A stretch of 37,107 bases of DNA from Myxococcales bacterium (GTDB taxonomy: Bacteria > Myxococcota_A > Polyangia > JAHFDS01). The notes under the pieces are model-generated. The model saw nothing but the letters and a program-made list of their open reading frames with translations. It had not been told where the DNA came from and ran no database searches. The translations under genes and the position numbers were made by a program. The stretch lies in the NCBI GenBank assembly GCA_023248855.1, contig JAHFDS010000022.1:1-37107 (forward strand), read 5' to 3'. This document shows, piece by piece, positions 7,465-15,300 of this stretch; positions within the stretch are counted from its first letter, which is position 1, and each line of letters begins with the position of its first letter.

Positions 7465-8004
7465 ATGCAGGCACGCGTGACGACCCATCCGCCTTGCTTC
7501 GGAACCAGCTACTTCCTGCCCGGCGATGGCCCTTGCGAGACCGGCTGCCGGCTGGCCCAGGACTGCCGGGCGGCCTACCTCGTGCGGTCCGGCGAGGCGC
7601 TCGCGGCGAACCCGGCTGCCTTGGCCACGGACGAGCGCGTGTACGTGCTCTCGCACCGCCCGCACCCGCACCTGGTCGCGCTGCCCGGCGGAGACTCCGC
7701 CGAACCCGACGTGAGCACTCCAGCGCCGGCTCCCAAGTCCACGCGAGCCCGGTGGACGGCCGACCATCGCCGGCCGCTGGCGTCCTTCTCGGCACGCAGC
7801 GTGCCGGCGATCGTGACCGAGGTTCTTCGTACCGCCGGCCAGCCACTACACGTGCGCGAGGTGGCCGCTGAAGTGCTCAGCATGGCCGCCGAACGGGGCG
7901 TCCGCATCGGGGGCAAGACGCCCGAGGCCACCGTGGGCCTCGCGCTGCGCCAGGTGCGCGAGATCGAGCGAGCCGGCCGCGGCACCTACGTCTGGCGAGG
8001 CTGA
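7465..8004 (+). CDS. Protein with N-terminal cysteine cluster and C-terminal HARE-HTH-like domain
   Basis: This 179-aa protein has cysteines at 11, 24, 28 and 34 (PCETGC then DC), a possible small metal site. A Pro/Ala-rich middle is followed by a winged-helix-like C-terminus (about 108-179): VPAIVTEVLRTAG, LHVREVAAEV, then RQVREIERAGRGTYVW. That order fits the HARE-HTH domain, which binds DNA and is often attached to restriction, helicase or chromatin proteins. I infer a regulator or DNA-binding adaptor. GGAGG at 7452-7456 is 8 nt before the ATG at 7465, which is why I prefer it to upstream ATGs at 7438 and 7459. It precedes the HTH/integrase pair on the same strand. Confidence 0.7.
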   Translation: MQARVTTHPPCFGTSYFLPGDGPCETGCRLAQDCRAAYLVRSGEALAANPAALATDERVYVLSHRPHPHLVALPGGDSAEPDVSTPAPAPKSTRARWTADHRRPLASFSARSVPAIVTEVLRTAGQPLHVREVAAEVLSMAAERGVRIGGKTPEATVGLALRQVREIERAGRGTYVWRG

Positions 8005-8011
8005 GCCCGGA

Positions 8012-8037
8012 GATTGGGCCGAGCGCTAGCGTTCCGA
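8012..8037 (+). promoter_or_regulatory. 26-nt repeated upstream motif, copy C
   Basis: This copy begins GATTGGGCC and ends TTCCGA, 8 nt before the GTG start of the HTH protein. It is nearly identical to copy A through its centre (GCTAGCG in both). The end of the motif runs into the Shine-Dalgarno stretch GAGGAGGAG at 8036-8044. Confidence 0.6.
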
Positions 8038-8045
8038 GGAGGAGC

Positions 8046-8477
8046 GTGACTCAAGACTCACGCTCTCTCCTGGCGATGCGACGGGAGGCTGGCATCACTC
8101 GCGGCCCCACGCTCCTGACCGTCCACGACGTCGCGGCGATGCTGCGGCTGTCGCGCGCGACGGTCTACGGTTGGGTGGCGAACCGTAAGATTCCCCACCT
8201 CCACGTCAACAGCCTGGTGCCCTTCGACCTCGAGACGCTAACATCGTGGATCGGGAGAACGGCGCGTGAGTCCTCTACGGAAGGGGCTCCCGATGCCGGT
8301 AACGAGACTTCGCAACAAGTGGTACGTGGACACCTGGCTCAACGTCCCAGGGGAAGGCCGCCGAAGACTTCGGCGGCAGAGCCCTGTCCAGACGCGCCGG
8401 GGGGCGGAGCTGTACGAGCGCCAGCTCGTGGAGGCCGCCTTATCGACCTTGCCGCGCTACGAGGAAAGGAGGTTTGA
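8046..8477 (+). CDS. Excisionase-like helix-turn-helix protein, overlapping the integrase
   Basis: Residues about 22-72 form a MerR/excisionase-type HTH (LTVHDVAAMLRLSRATVYGWV, then IPHLHV and FDLETLTSWI). Such proteins bias integrase direction or regulate the element. The GTG at 8046 is preceded by GAGGAGGAG; an ATG at 8076 is the alternative. As read, the gene is 143 aa and overlaps the integrase by 185 nt in another frame. Everything after about residue 75 is encoded by the integrase N-terminus in a shifted frame and looks like a shadow (Pro/Arg/Gly-rich). No earlier in-frame stop exists, so either this tail is really made or the frame has been altered. The domain call is firm; the 3' end is not. 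Confidence 0.65.
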   Translation: MTQDSRSLLAMRREAGITRGPTLLTVHDVAAMLRLSRATVYGWVANRKIPHLHVNSLVPFDLETLTSWIGRTARESSTEGAPDAGNETSQQVVRGHLAQRPRGRPPKTSAAEPCPDAPGGGAVRAPARGGRLIDLAALRGKEV

Positions 8478-9390
8478 CGAGTACGCCGTCGAGTTCCTGA
8501 AGACCTACGCTGTTACCAACAATAAGCTGTCGGAGGTCGAGTCGAAGGAGTCGATCCTGCGGCTTCACCTGATCCCGTTCTTCGGCCGGCTCCTGATCAG
8601 CGAGATCGGGCGACGCGAGATCGAGCGCTACAAGGCGGCCAAGTTCGCCGAAGAGCTCTCGCCCAAGTCGATCAACAACCACCTCACGGTTCTGCGAAGG
8701 CTCCTCGCCGAGGCAGTCGAGCGCGACGAGCTCGAGCACGTGCCGCCCATCCAGTGGATGAAGGTGCCCAAGCCCAAGTTCTACTTCCTCGGGTTCGAGG
8801 AGGCCGATCGCCTCGTGCTCGGGGCCGCTCCCGAGTGGCGCACGATCATCAAGCTCGCGCTCAAGACCGGCCTGCGCATCGGCGAGCTGCTCGCGCTCCG
8901 CTGGTTCGATGTGGACCTGGTGGCCGGTCGCATCGTGGTTCGCCGCGCGGTCGCGCGCGGCAAGGTGGGCACGCCGAAGAACCACCGGGAGCGCGAGATC
9001 CCGCTGTCTCGGGACACGATCACCTTGCTCAAGGCTCACCGTCACCTGCGCGGCGAGCTCGTGTTCTGCACGGAGGGCGGGGAGATGCTCACCCGCGGCG
9101 AGCTCAAGTGGCCGCTCTGGCGAGCGTTCCGCAAGGCTGGCCTCTCCACGGTGGAGAAGACTCAGCTCGGCTGGCACGTGCTACGGCACTCCTTCGCCAG
9201 TCACCTCGTCATGCGGGGCGCCTCACTCAAGGCGGTGCAGGAGCTGCTCGGTCACAGCACGATCGAGATGACCATGCGCTACGCGCACCTGTCGCCGGCG
9301 GTCCGGCGCGATGCGGTGGAACTCTTGGATCGGCCTGGGATCCTATTGGGATCATCCGAACAGGCAAAAACGGAAGGTGGTGAAATCTAA
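8293..9390 (+). CDS. int: Tyrosine-type site-specific recombinase (integrase)
   Basis: This 365-aa protein has an N-terminal DNA-binding region (KWYVDTWLN, then a SAM-like core-binding domain at about 60-150) and a C-terminal catalytic domain. The catalytic residues are visible: R195 in TGLRIGELL, H295 and R298 in HVLRHSF, H321 in LLGHS and the nucleophile Y330 in MRYAHLS. It should integrate and excise the element by strand exchange at a tRNA-type attachment site. Such a site starts 8 nt after its stop codon. AAGGGG at 8281-8286 supports the ATG at 8293; a GTG at 8266 is possible. It follows the excisionase-like gene, with which it overlaps. It looks complete and functional. Confidence 0.93.
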   Translation: MPVTRLRNKWYVDTWLNVPGEGRRRLRRQSPVQTRRGAELYERQLVEAALSTLPRYEERRFDEYAVEFLKTYAVTNNKLSEVESKESILRLHLIPFFGRLLISEIGRREIERYKAAKFAEELSPKSINNHLTVLRRLLAEAVERDELEHVPPIQWMKVPKPKFYFLGFEEADRLVLGAAPEWRTIIKLALKTGLRIGELLALRWFDVDLVAGRIVVRRAVARGKVGTPKNHREREIPLSRDTITLLKAHRHLRGELVFCTEGGEMLTRGELKWPLWRAFRKAGLSTVEKTQLGWHVLRHSFASHLVMRGASLKAVQELLGHSTIEMTMRYAHLSPAVRRDAVELLDRPGILLGSSEQAKTEGGEI

Positions 9391-9398
9391 CTGGAAAA

Positions 9399-9430
9399 TG
9401 GTGGAGGCGCCGGGAGTCGAACCCGGCCGG
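9399..9430 (-). other. Attachment site: 3' end of an alanine-type tRNA or tmRNA (fragment)
   Basis: Read on the minus strand this is the 3' part of a tRNA-like gene. The T-stem CCGGG (9426-9422), the loop TTCGACT (9421-9415) and the T-stem CCCGG (9414-9410) are followed by the acceptor strand CGCCTCC (9409-9403), discriminator A (9402) and CCA (9401-9399). U70 and A73 are the alanine-acceptor pattern shared by tRNA-Ala and tmRNA; tmRNA (ssrA) is a common island target. The 5' half is missing in the neighbouring bases, so it is a fragment. Its position 8 nt after the integrase gene marks it as att DNA. Confidence 0.75.
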
Positions 9431-9477
9431 ACGAGCAAGCCGCTGCTGCCCCCGACGCTCTCTCGGAGCAGGTCGTC

Positions 9478-9660
9478 ATGGATTCTGGTGGCTTGCCAGC
9501 CGGCCCTGGAGCGAGCGAGGTGCCCACGCAGCCGGGGCTGCGTGAGACCGGTAGTATCGTAGTAATCCGCGTGCGCGAAGCGCTCGCGTCCCTCGAGCGG
9601 GGCGACGCCCAGAGAGCTCGGGTGCTCCTGGTCGAAGCGCTGCAGGCGCTGACCGACTGA
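9478..9660 (+). CDS. Possible small protein (60 aa), unrecognised
   Basis: A 60-aa frame starts with an ATG at 9478, with GGAGCAGG about 8 nt upstream. Its C-terminal half (IRVREALASLERGDAQRARV) would form an amphipathic helix pair like many small island proteins. It is the only candidate gene between the attachment site and the convergent gene at 9670. Composition is plausible but so short a frame could be chance in GC-rich DNA. No family is recognised. Confidence 0.4.
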   Translation: MDSGGLPAGPGASEVPTQPGLRETGSIVVIRVREALASLERGDAQRARVLLVEALQALTD

Positions 9661-9669
9661 AGCTGCTCA

Positions 9670-10182
9670 TCAGCGCCTCCCCTCAGGCCAGATGACGCGC
9701 CGGGCGCGGGCGTTCACCAGCTCACGCAGCGCCCTGCGCTCCGCGTCCGAAGGCTTCCAGTGACTGAGGTTCTCGAGGCGCCTCGGCGCGAACCGGTGAC
9801 CGGCCTCGATGATCCCTGGCTCGGCCGCCACGCCGATCATGGGACCGGAGATGACCTCGGTTGCGGTAGCCATCACGTCGAAGAGGTGGTCCCGGTCGAA
9901 CTTGCCCTCGGCCGTGACGCGGTGCTTGAAGAAGCCGACCCGCCCGATGTCGACGGCACGCCGGTTCTCGAGCTCCACCACCACCTGCGCGTACTCGACG
10001 AAGCCGTCGGGGCCAGGCGCCATCGGCTGGTCGCCCCGAGAGAAGGCCTCGAAGCGCCGCAGGGGCCAGGGGCGCAGCTGGCCCGGCCGGACTCGGTGGA
10101 AGAACCAGACCGTGACCCCCACGCCCAGAGCATCCATCAATTCAGACAGCGAGGCGAGCACGTCTCGCGGCTTCGTGTGCAC
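9670..10182 (-). CDS. Unrecognised reverse-strand protein (170 aa)
   Basis: This 170-aa protein has normal composition with clear strand and helix patterning (VTVWFFHRV, EYAQVVVELENRR, IGRVGFFKHR, KFDRDHLFDVM, RRALRELVNARARR). I see no known catalytic motif, signal peptide or membrane segment. The start is a GTG at 10182; a downstream ATG at residue 17 is the alternative. It lies 43 nt after the second DUF5131 gene on the same strand, so it may be the last gene of the TcmP-DUF5131 operon. It converges with the small ORF ending at 9660. Confidence 0.65.
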   Translation of the reverse strand: MHTKPRDVLASLSELMDALGVGVTVWFFHRVRPGQLRPWPLRRFEAFSRGDQPMAPGPDGFVEYAQVVVELENRRAVDIGRVGFFKHRVTAEGKFDRDHLFDVMATATEVISGPMIGVAAEPGIIEAGHRFAPRRLENLSHWKPSDAERRALRELVNARARRVIWPEGRR

Positions 10183-10225
10183 GGATGAGCGCCTGCGGAT
10201 CCGGCGCCACCCATGCCTGGGACAC

Positions 10226-10993
10226 TCAGGCCACGACAGGTAGGGCGCGCGTCCGCGTGGAGCGCGCCGACCGAGTCAATTCCGATAGGGTCGGCATCTC
10301 GTCCCAGGTTCGTCCGTCGAGCATGCGACCGGCCTTCTTCTTGTTCTTGCCGCCCCACTGCTTGAAGAAGAACGCGACGCCTGCCCGCGCACACTGGTCG
10401 CGGATCTCGGTCACCCACGCCGGGTCCATTGGGCGCGCTCGATGACCGGATTCGCCGCCGACGATCACCCAGTCGATGTTCTTCAGCTTCAGCTTCCGTA
10501 GCGGTCCGAGGAGCGGCTCGAGCGAGAGGAACTTCACGTGCGCGCCCGTCGTCCGCAGGTCGTCGATGCGGTCGAAATAGTCCGCATTCTCGACGCTCAC
10601 GCCCATCCACACGTTCTCCGGCCAGTCGATATCAGGGCTCAGCTCGGCGAGCCGATCGGCGCGCTTCGTGAGCACCTGGAAGCGATGCCAGTGCGCGCGT
10701 CGCATGACGCCGAACACGCGCTGGATGTACTCGGGCGGCACGTCCTTGTGGAACAGGTCGCTCATCGAGTTCACGAAGATCGTCTGCGGCCTCTTCCAAT
10801 GGAGCGGAAGTTCCAGCATCTGCGGCTGCAACGTAAGCTCGAAGCCGTTTCGGTAGTTCGGCTGCCCCATCGCCTGAAGCCGTTCCGCCATTCGCTCGGC
10901 GTAGCAGTACTTGCAACCGGGGCTGACCTTGTTGCACCCCGTGACGGGATTCCAGGTGGACTCGGTCCACTCGATGCCGGAGCCGAGCGCCAT
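10226..10993 (-). CDS. DUF5131 (phage gp37/gp68-like) three-Cys protein, copy 2
   Basis: This 255-aa protein is a second DUF5131 member. It has C20-x6-C27-x2-C30 within [16 protein letters not shown], then [39 protein letters not shown] and FFFKQWGG. It is clearly diverged from the copy at 4973 in between and in its tail, so it is not a recent duplicate. The ATG at 10993 shares its A with the TGA of the upstream TcmP gene (TGATG). An exceptionally good Shine-Dalgarno site, AAGGAGGTG at 11007-10999, lies 5 nt upstream inside the TcmP end. The long in-frame extension upstream of 10993 is shadow of TcmP. Role as for copy 1: probable Fe-S/SAM enzyme acting with TcmP. Confidence 0.87.
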   Translation of the reverse strand: MALGSGIEWTESTWNPVTGCNKVSPGCKYCYAERMAERLQAMGQPNYRNGFELTLQPQMLELPLHWKRPQTIFVNSMSDLFHKDVPPEYIQRVFGVMRRAHWHRFQVLTKRADRLAELSPDIDWPENVWMGVSVENADYFDRIDDLRTTGAHVKFLSLEPLLGPLRKLKLKNIDWVIVGGESGHRARPMDPAWVTEIRDQCARAGVAFFFKQWGGKNKKKAGRMLDGRTWDEMPTLSELTRSARSTRTRALPVVA

Positions 10994-11925
10994 CAGCGCA
11001 CCTCCTTGAGTAGATGGTTGGCGATGCGGAGCGCGATGTCCTTGCCGCGCTCGTTGCCGACCGCGAAGCAGAGGAGGTACAGCGGGTTGTTCGCTGAGTT
11101 CCAGAGCACGCCCGGCTCGTCGACGACGCCCGCGAACACCTCCTTGAGACGGTTGTTGAAGTAGCGAGCCATCACCTCCATCGACGCCTTCACCTGGACC
11201 TGGTGATCGCCGAACAGAGTGGGCTTCGTCTCGACCTTGTAGAACTCGTCGTACCAGTCCGTCGTGCCGAGGAAGGCGTCCATACGCTGACGCCACGACT
11301 CGGGCAGCTTGCCCGACTTCGGCGCCAACCGGTTCATCCCCATGCCCAGCGGCACCAGCAACCAGAGGTCGATCGCCTTCGTCGCTGCGACAGCCTCGAT
11401 CGTCTTCCACTCGACTTGCATGCCATAGGGATCGAGGAAGAGCACCGCACGGCGCGACTTCCACGCCTCGAGCGGCGCGCAGAGCTTCTGGATCACCTCG
11501 TTCGCCTCGCCCTGCCGCACGTCGATATCGTCGGCCAGCGCGGGGAACTCCTGCTTCAACGTCTCGAGCTGCTCGCAGCGCTCGGGACTTCGCTCGATGA
11601 AGATGTACTTCTCGAACCGGGGCTCGACCTGCAGTGCGAGCTTCGCCGAACCGTCCAGCAGCTTCTGCGGCGCGGGCTCGTTGAGGTCGGGGAAGAGCAG
11701 GTTGCCCGGGTCGCTGCTCGTCCCGCGCTCGCGCGCCGCGCGCGAGCCGGTGCCCGCAAACGCGTCAATGTACGCTTTGCGGAACGCCTCCGTGGGCGTC
11801 GGCTTGTCCTTCAGCGCCTTCGTGTATGCGGCCAGGTAGTCCTTGAGCACGCCCAGCTTCGTCTGGGTCCAGTCCCCTCCGAAGCGATGGGCCTTGCCCT
11901 TTGATGTGGATCGCGGCCTCGCCAT
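10993..11925 (-). CDS. tcmP: Three-Cys-motif partner protein TcmP, copy 2
   Basis: This 310-aa protein is the partner of the DUF5131 gene that follows it. A methyltransferase-like Rossmann pattern is visible: YIDAFAGTG at 52-60, FIERSP at 109-114, GEANE at 139-143 and LFLDPYG with D165. This fits a class I SAM-binding fold; the substrate is unknown. I chose the ATG at 11925 ([10 protein letters not shown]) because the extension to 11982 would run through the palindrome and -10-like sequence upstream. A TATACT hexamer lies 20-25 nt before this start inside a 16-bp palindrome. Partner order (TcmP first) is the reverse of copy 1. It diverges from the HTH gene of the defence operon. Confidence 0.8.
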   Translation of the reverse strand: MARPRSTSKGKAHRFGGDWTQTKLGVLKDYLAAYTKALKDKPTPTEAFRKAYIDAFAGTGSRAARERGTSSDPGNLLFPDLNEPAPQKLLDGSAKLALQVEPRFEKYIFIERSPERCEQLETLKQEFPALADDIDVRQGEANEVIQKLCAPLEAWKSRRAVLFLDPYGMQVEWKTIEAVAATKAIDLWLLVPLGMGMNRLAPKSGKLPESWRQRMDAFLGTTDWYDEFYKVETKPTLFGDHQVQVKASMEVMARYFNNRLKEVFAGVVDEPGVLWNSANNPLYLLCFAVGNERGKDIALRIANHLLKEVR

Positions 11926-11940
11926 GGAACTGCTCGTGCG

Positions 11941-11956
11941 TTCAGTATACACTGAA
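11941..11956. promoter_or_regulatory. 16-bp palindrome with a -10-like core
   Basis: TTCAGTATACACTGAA has perfect 6-bp arms (TTCAGT/ACTGAA) around a near-symmetric centre. On the minus strand it contains TATACT, a good -10 hexamer, 20-25 nt before the TcmP start. It stands out as the most AT-rich spot in the region. It is probably an operator over the TcmP promoter, and being in a divergent gap it might also touch the defence operon. No convincing -35 is visible. Confidence 0.5.
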
Positions 11957-12066
11957 GCCACGCCTTCGCCCCCAAGGTACATGAGGCCCCGAAAACACCG
12001 AACTATTGGCTCGAAGCCCAGAGCCGCTACGACGAGGGACCATCACGCGGACGATGTTGCGGACAG

Positions 12067-12087
12067 GACGGCCCTCGCCGGGCCGTC
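12067..12087 (+). terminator. Strong GC hairpin with T-rich tail in the leader of the defence operon
   Basis: GACGGCCC (12067-12074) and GGGCCGTC (12080-12087) form a perfect 8-bp stem with a 5-nt loop, followed on the plus strand by TTCGGTCTTCTC. The shape is that of an intrinsic terminator reading toward the defence operon, about 100 nt before its first gene. No forward-strand gene precedes it for more than 2 kb, so it may insulate the operon from read-through or act as an attenuator if transcription starts upstream. Confidence 0.45.
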
Positions 12088-12184
12088 TTCGGTCTTCTCG
12101 ACTTTGGTCGACTCTTGTTGGGAACGCCCGATCTGGATACCGTGTCCTGGTGCACAGTGGTCCTGGTCTGCCCGGAGCGCGCCG

Positions 12185-12391
12185 ATGACGACGACAGAGC
12201 CGTGGGCTTCGGTTGAGGACGTCGCCAAGCATCTCGGAGTGGCGAAGGACTCCGTGTACCGGTGGATCGAGGCGCGGAAACTCCCGGCTCATCGCATCGG
12301 GCGGCTCTGGAAATTCAAGCTCTCCGAGGTCGACGAGTGGGTTCGGGCGGGAGGCGTCAAGGAAGACGACGGAGGGGGCAACCAGAGCTAG
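12185..12391 (+). CDS. Small helix-turn-helix (excisionase-family) DNA-binding protein
   Basis: This 68-aa protein is almost entirely one MerR/excisionase-type [24 protein letters not shown], then [13 protein letters not shown] and EVDEWV. The tail is acidic and glycine-rich. Proteins of this kind are either recombination directionality factors or small transcriptional regulators. It is the first gene of the long operon, and its TAG ends 2 nt before the next ATG, so I infer a regulator of the defence genes, perhaps acting at the palindrome upstream. The ATG at 12185 has GGAG about 7 nt upstream. No integrase is next to it, which argues against an excisionase role. Confidence 0.8.
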   Translation: MTTTEPWASVEDVAKHLGVAKDSVYRWIEARKLPAHRIGRLWKFKLSEVDEWVRAGGVKEDDGGGNQS

Positions 12392-12393
12392 CG

Positions 12394-15300
12394 ATGATGC
12401 CGGCCGCCCAACCCAGAGATGAACGACCAGTCGAGCCGGCGAGCGCGCTGCGCGAAATCGCACACGCCGAGCGGTTCGACGTGCTTCTGCGTTTCGGCGT
12501 TGCGGCCGAGGCCTCGCGTTACTTGCGCGCACTCACCAGCCTGCTCTTCGGCGGGAGCACCAAAGTCACCGCGACGCTGACGACAGGCGCGCCGCGCGAG
12601 GACCTTAACGCCGAGGAGATCGCCGACCGGCTGTCGCGTGGCGCCATCGACAAGCTGCGGTTCGCGCTTCGGCTTGGCGAGCGCTCGCTGCACATTGAGC
12701 TTGCGCTCCCGGCCTCCGAGTGCGGCGCCGTCGCGCTTTGCGCTCCGTTCACGAACGGCCCCGTCATTTCGCGCCTCTGGCTCCAGACCGACACCGACGT
12801 CGTCGCCCCGATCCCGGCGCTCGCGCTCCCGACAACCGCCGAGGGGCTCGCCATCGACGCCGCGCACGCGCTCGTCGGGCTTGCGATCCGGTGTGGTGGT
12901 TTCCATGTCGCCGAGCTCGTAGGCGAGCATCTGCTCACCTGGAACACGACGAAGCCGCACGACGACGCCCAGCCGGTGCACAGCACGCTCCGCGACGCCG
13001 TGTGGAGCACCGGCAACTCGGAGGGCGCGGTCGCGCTGTGGGTCACCGGCCTTCCGCCCTCGCCGAAGCCTCCCACGCCCGAGCCCGGCTGGTGGGAGCA
13101 GTACGACGTGCTCACGCGCAGCCCGCGCGAAGCGCGGACCGAGCTGCATACCCACCTCGCCGCGCACTTCGACATCCCGTTCGCGTGGGCCATCGTCGAC
13201 AAGACCGCTGCGCCCGAGGGCACCTTCGTCGTGCAGCCCGAAGCCAGCGCCATCGCGCGCCTCGTGCCGGAAGCCGATCGCGTCGTCGTCGCCGTCGACA
13301 TGGAGCAGCCCGCCTCACTGATCGCCGAGATGCTGCTCCACCTCTGCGCGCACCTCACGCTCGGCCACGTTCGCCCGGGCGATGCGTGGGGCCATTGGGA
13401 CACGCAAGCCTCGCTTTCGCCGACGCCGCACCGGCAATGGGACCGCGAAGCGCGCGCCTTCGTCGACGCCCACTTCGCCCGCCCCGTGCGCCGCGTCTCG
13501 TCGCTCGAAGAGTGCAACCCGCGCGAGAAGGCGTGGCTCGTGTTGCTCGATCACATCGGTCGCATGGTCGGCCAGACGCGCACGCTGCACCCGAAGACGG
13601 AAACCTACCAGGCCGCCGCCTACCAGCGTCAGGCTGCGCAACGCCTCGTCGCGCAGCTCGAGGAGTACGGCGGCGCGATGCTCTGCGACGGCGTCGGCCT
13701 CGGGAAGACCTACGTCGCGACCACCGTCGCCGTTCACTACGCGAACCAGTGGCGAGACCAGCTCGCCGACACGAAGCGCTCGGCCATCGACGACCCGTTC
13801 CGCATCACGGTGCTCTCGCCCAACTCGGTGGTCAGCACCTGGCAGCGCGAGGCCATCGCGCCGCTCGCCGCGCATGGCGTTCCGCTCGCCACCATCCGCG
13901 TCATCTCGCACTCGAAGCTCTCGCGCATCGTGCCGTCGAGCGACATCCTCACGCGCGGCCGCGCGGGCATGAGCGACACGGAGCACCTGCTCCTGTCGGA
14001 CCTGGTGGTCGTCGACGAGGCGCACAACTTCCGCTCCGTCGGCGCGCGCCGCACGACGGTGCTGCGTGACCTCTTGCGCCTGCAGCCGCGCAAGGACCTA
14101 CGCCGCAAGGTGCTGCTGCTCACCGCGACGCCCGTCAACAACAGCCTCGAAGACTTGCGCCAGCAGGCGGCGCTCATGTTCGGCAAGCCGCTCTTCTTCA
14201 ACGACCACCTCACGCCCGACAAGTACCGCTCCAGGGTCTTCAAGGACATCGAGGAGCGCGTCGGCAAAGCCACCAGGGGCAAGGGCGCGGCCGATGTCGC
14301 GGCGTTGCTCGTTCACGGCGACGCCTCGGCGAAGTTCGCCTACGCGCCCGACTTCCGCGATGACGTGCAGTTCGGCGTGCAGGTGCCGCGCGTGGGCGAC
14401 TACCTCAAGGAGCAGGAGAAGCGCCTCGTTGCGCAGCAAGCGACCGTGCGTGCCGCCATCCAGAGCGGGCAGCCGCCCACCGATGCACCCGCGCGCATCG
14501 CGGGCGAGCTCCTCGACCGCGTCGTGGTCCAGCGCTCGCGCGCGCTCTGCAAGCAGATCGAGCGGGAGCAAGGCTCGAGCGCGCGGCTCCTGTTCCGGCC
14601 TGACGCGGCCACGCCCGAGAAACTGGTCTACGAAGACGTCTACGACGACACCCGCGACGTGCTCGCGCGCTTCCTCCCGCTCTTCGAGACCGAAAAGGAG
14701 GCAACGGACAAGGGCACGCCGCCGCTCTCGCTCAAGGTCTACATGTGGGCCGACGTTCGCGACGGCATCCGCGACGCGGGCGAGGTCTCGTCGGTGGTCG
14801 GCCTCCAGCGCGTGCTGGTGCTCAAGCGCCTCGAGTCTTCGCCGGTCGCGTTCCTCATCACCTTGCTCCGGCTGCTGGCGCTACATACGCATCGGCTCAG
14901 GCAGCTCGTCGAGCTGTGCCGCGAGGTCGGCGATAAGAAGCGCGAGAAGGCGCTTGCCGCCGAACTCGCTGACCTCATCGACCAAGTGAGGCCCGTCGAG
15001 CGTGAGCGCATCGACGCGTTGCTCACCGGCAGTACCAGGACAAAGTCGCGCGCGACCGACTTGCTCGAGCGGTGGAGCAACGCGCACATGAGCGCAAAGG
15101 CGGCCGCCGACACCGACGATCCGTTGCCGCCTCAGCTCGACCTGTTCGGCGAAGACGAGAAGACGGTGGAACGTCGCGAACAGCTCGATCGTCTCTGGAG
15201 CCTCCGTGAAAGCCTCGCGCGCGATTTCGCGACGCTCCTGCGCATCGCGCCCAGCCTCGCCGACATCGTCTTCGGCCGCTTCGCAGAGTCCGATTGGCCT

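Noticed and set aside
9399-9680. A complete tmRNA or tRNA gene on the minus strand, using GGAGGCG at 9680-9674 as the 5' acceptor strand
   Set aside because: The seven bases pair with the acceptor strand, but they form the end of the gene at 9670-10182, the TTCGACG motif that follows a tmRNA 5' end is missing, and no tag-like reading frame or anticodon arm is visible. I treat the site as a 3' fragment.
10994-11464. In-frame upstream extension of the second DUF5131 gene
   Set aside because: It is antisense-free but shadows TcmP in another frame. The ATG at 10993 has a near-perfect Shine-Dalgarno site, and the family N-terminus starts there.
12115-12140. Sigma-70 promoter for the defence operon (TTGTTG ... 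GATACC)
   Set aside because: Spacing is only 15 nt and the -10 match is poor, so I cannot support it as a promoter.
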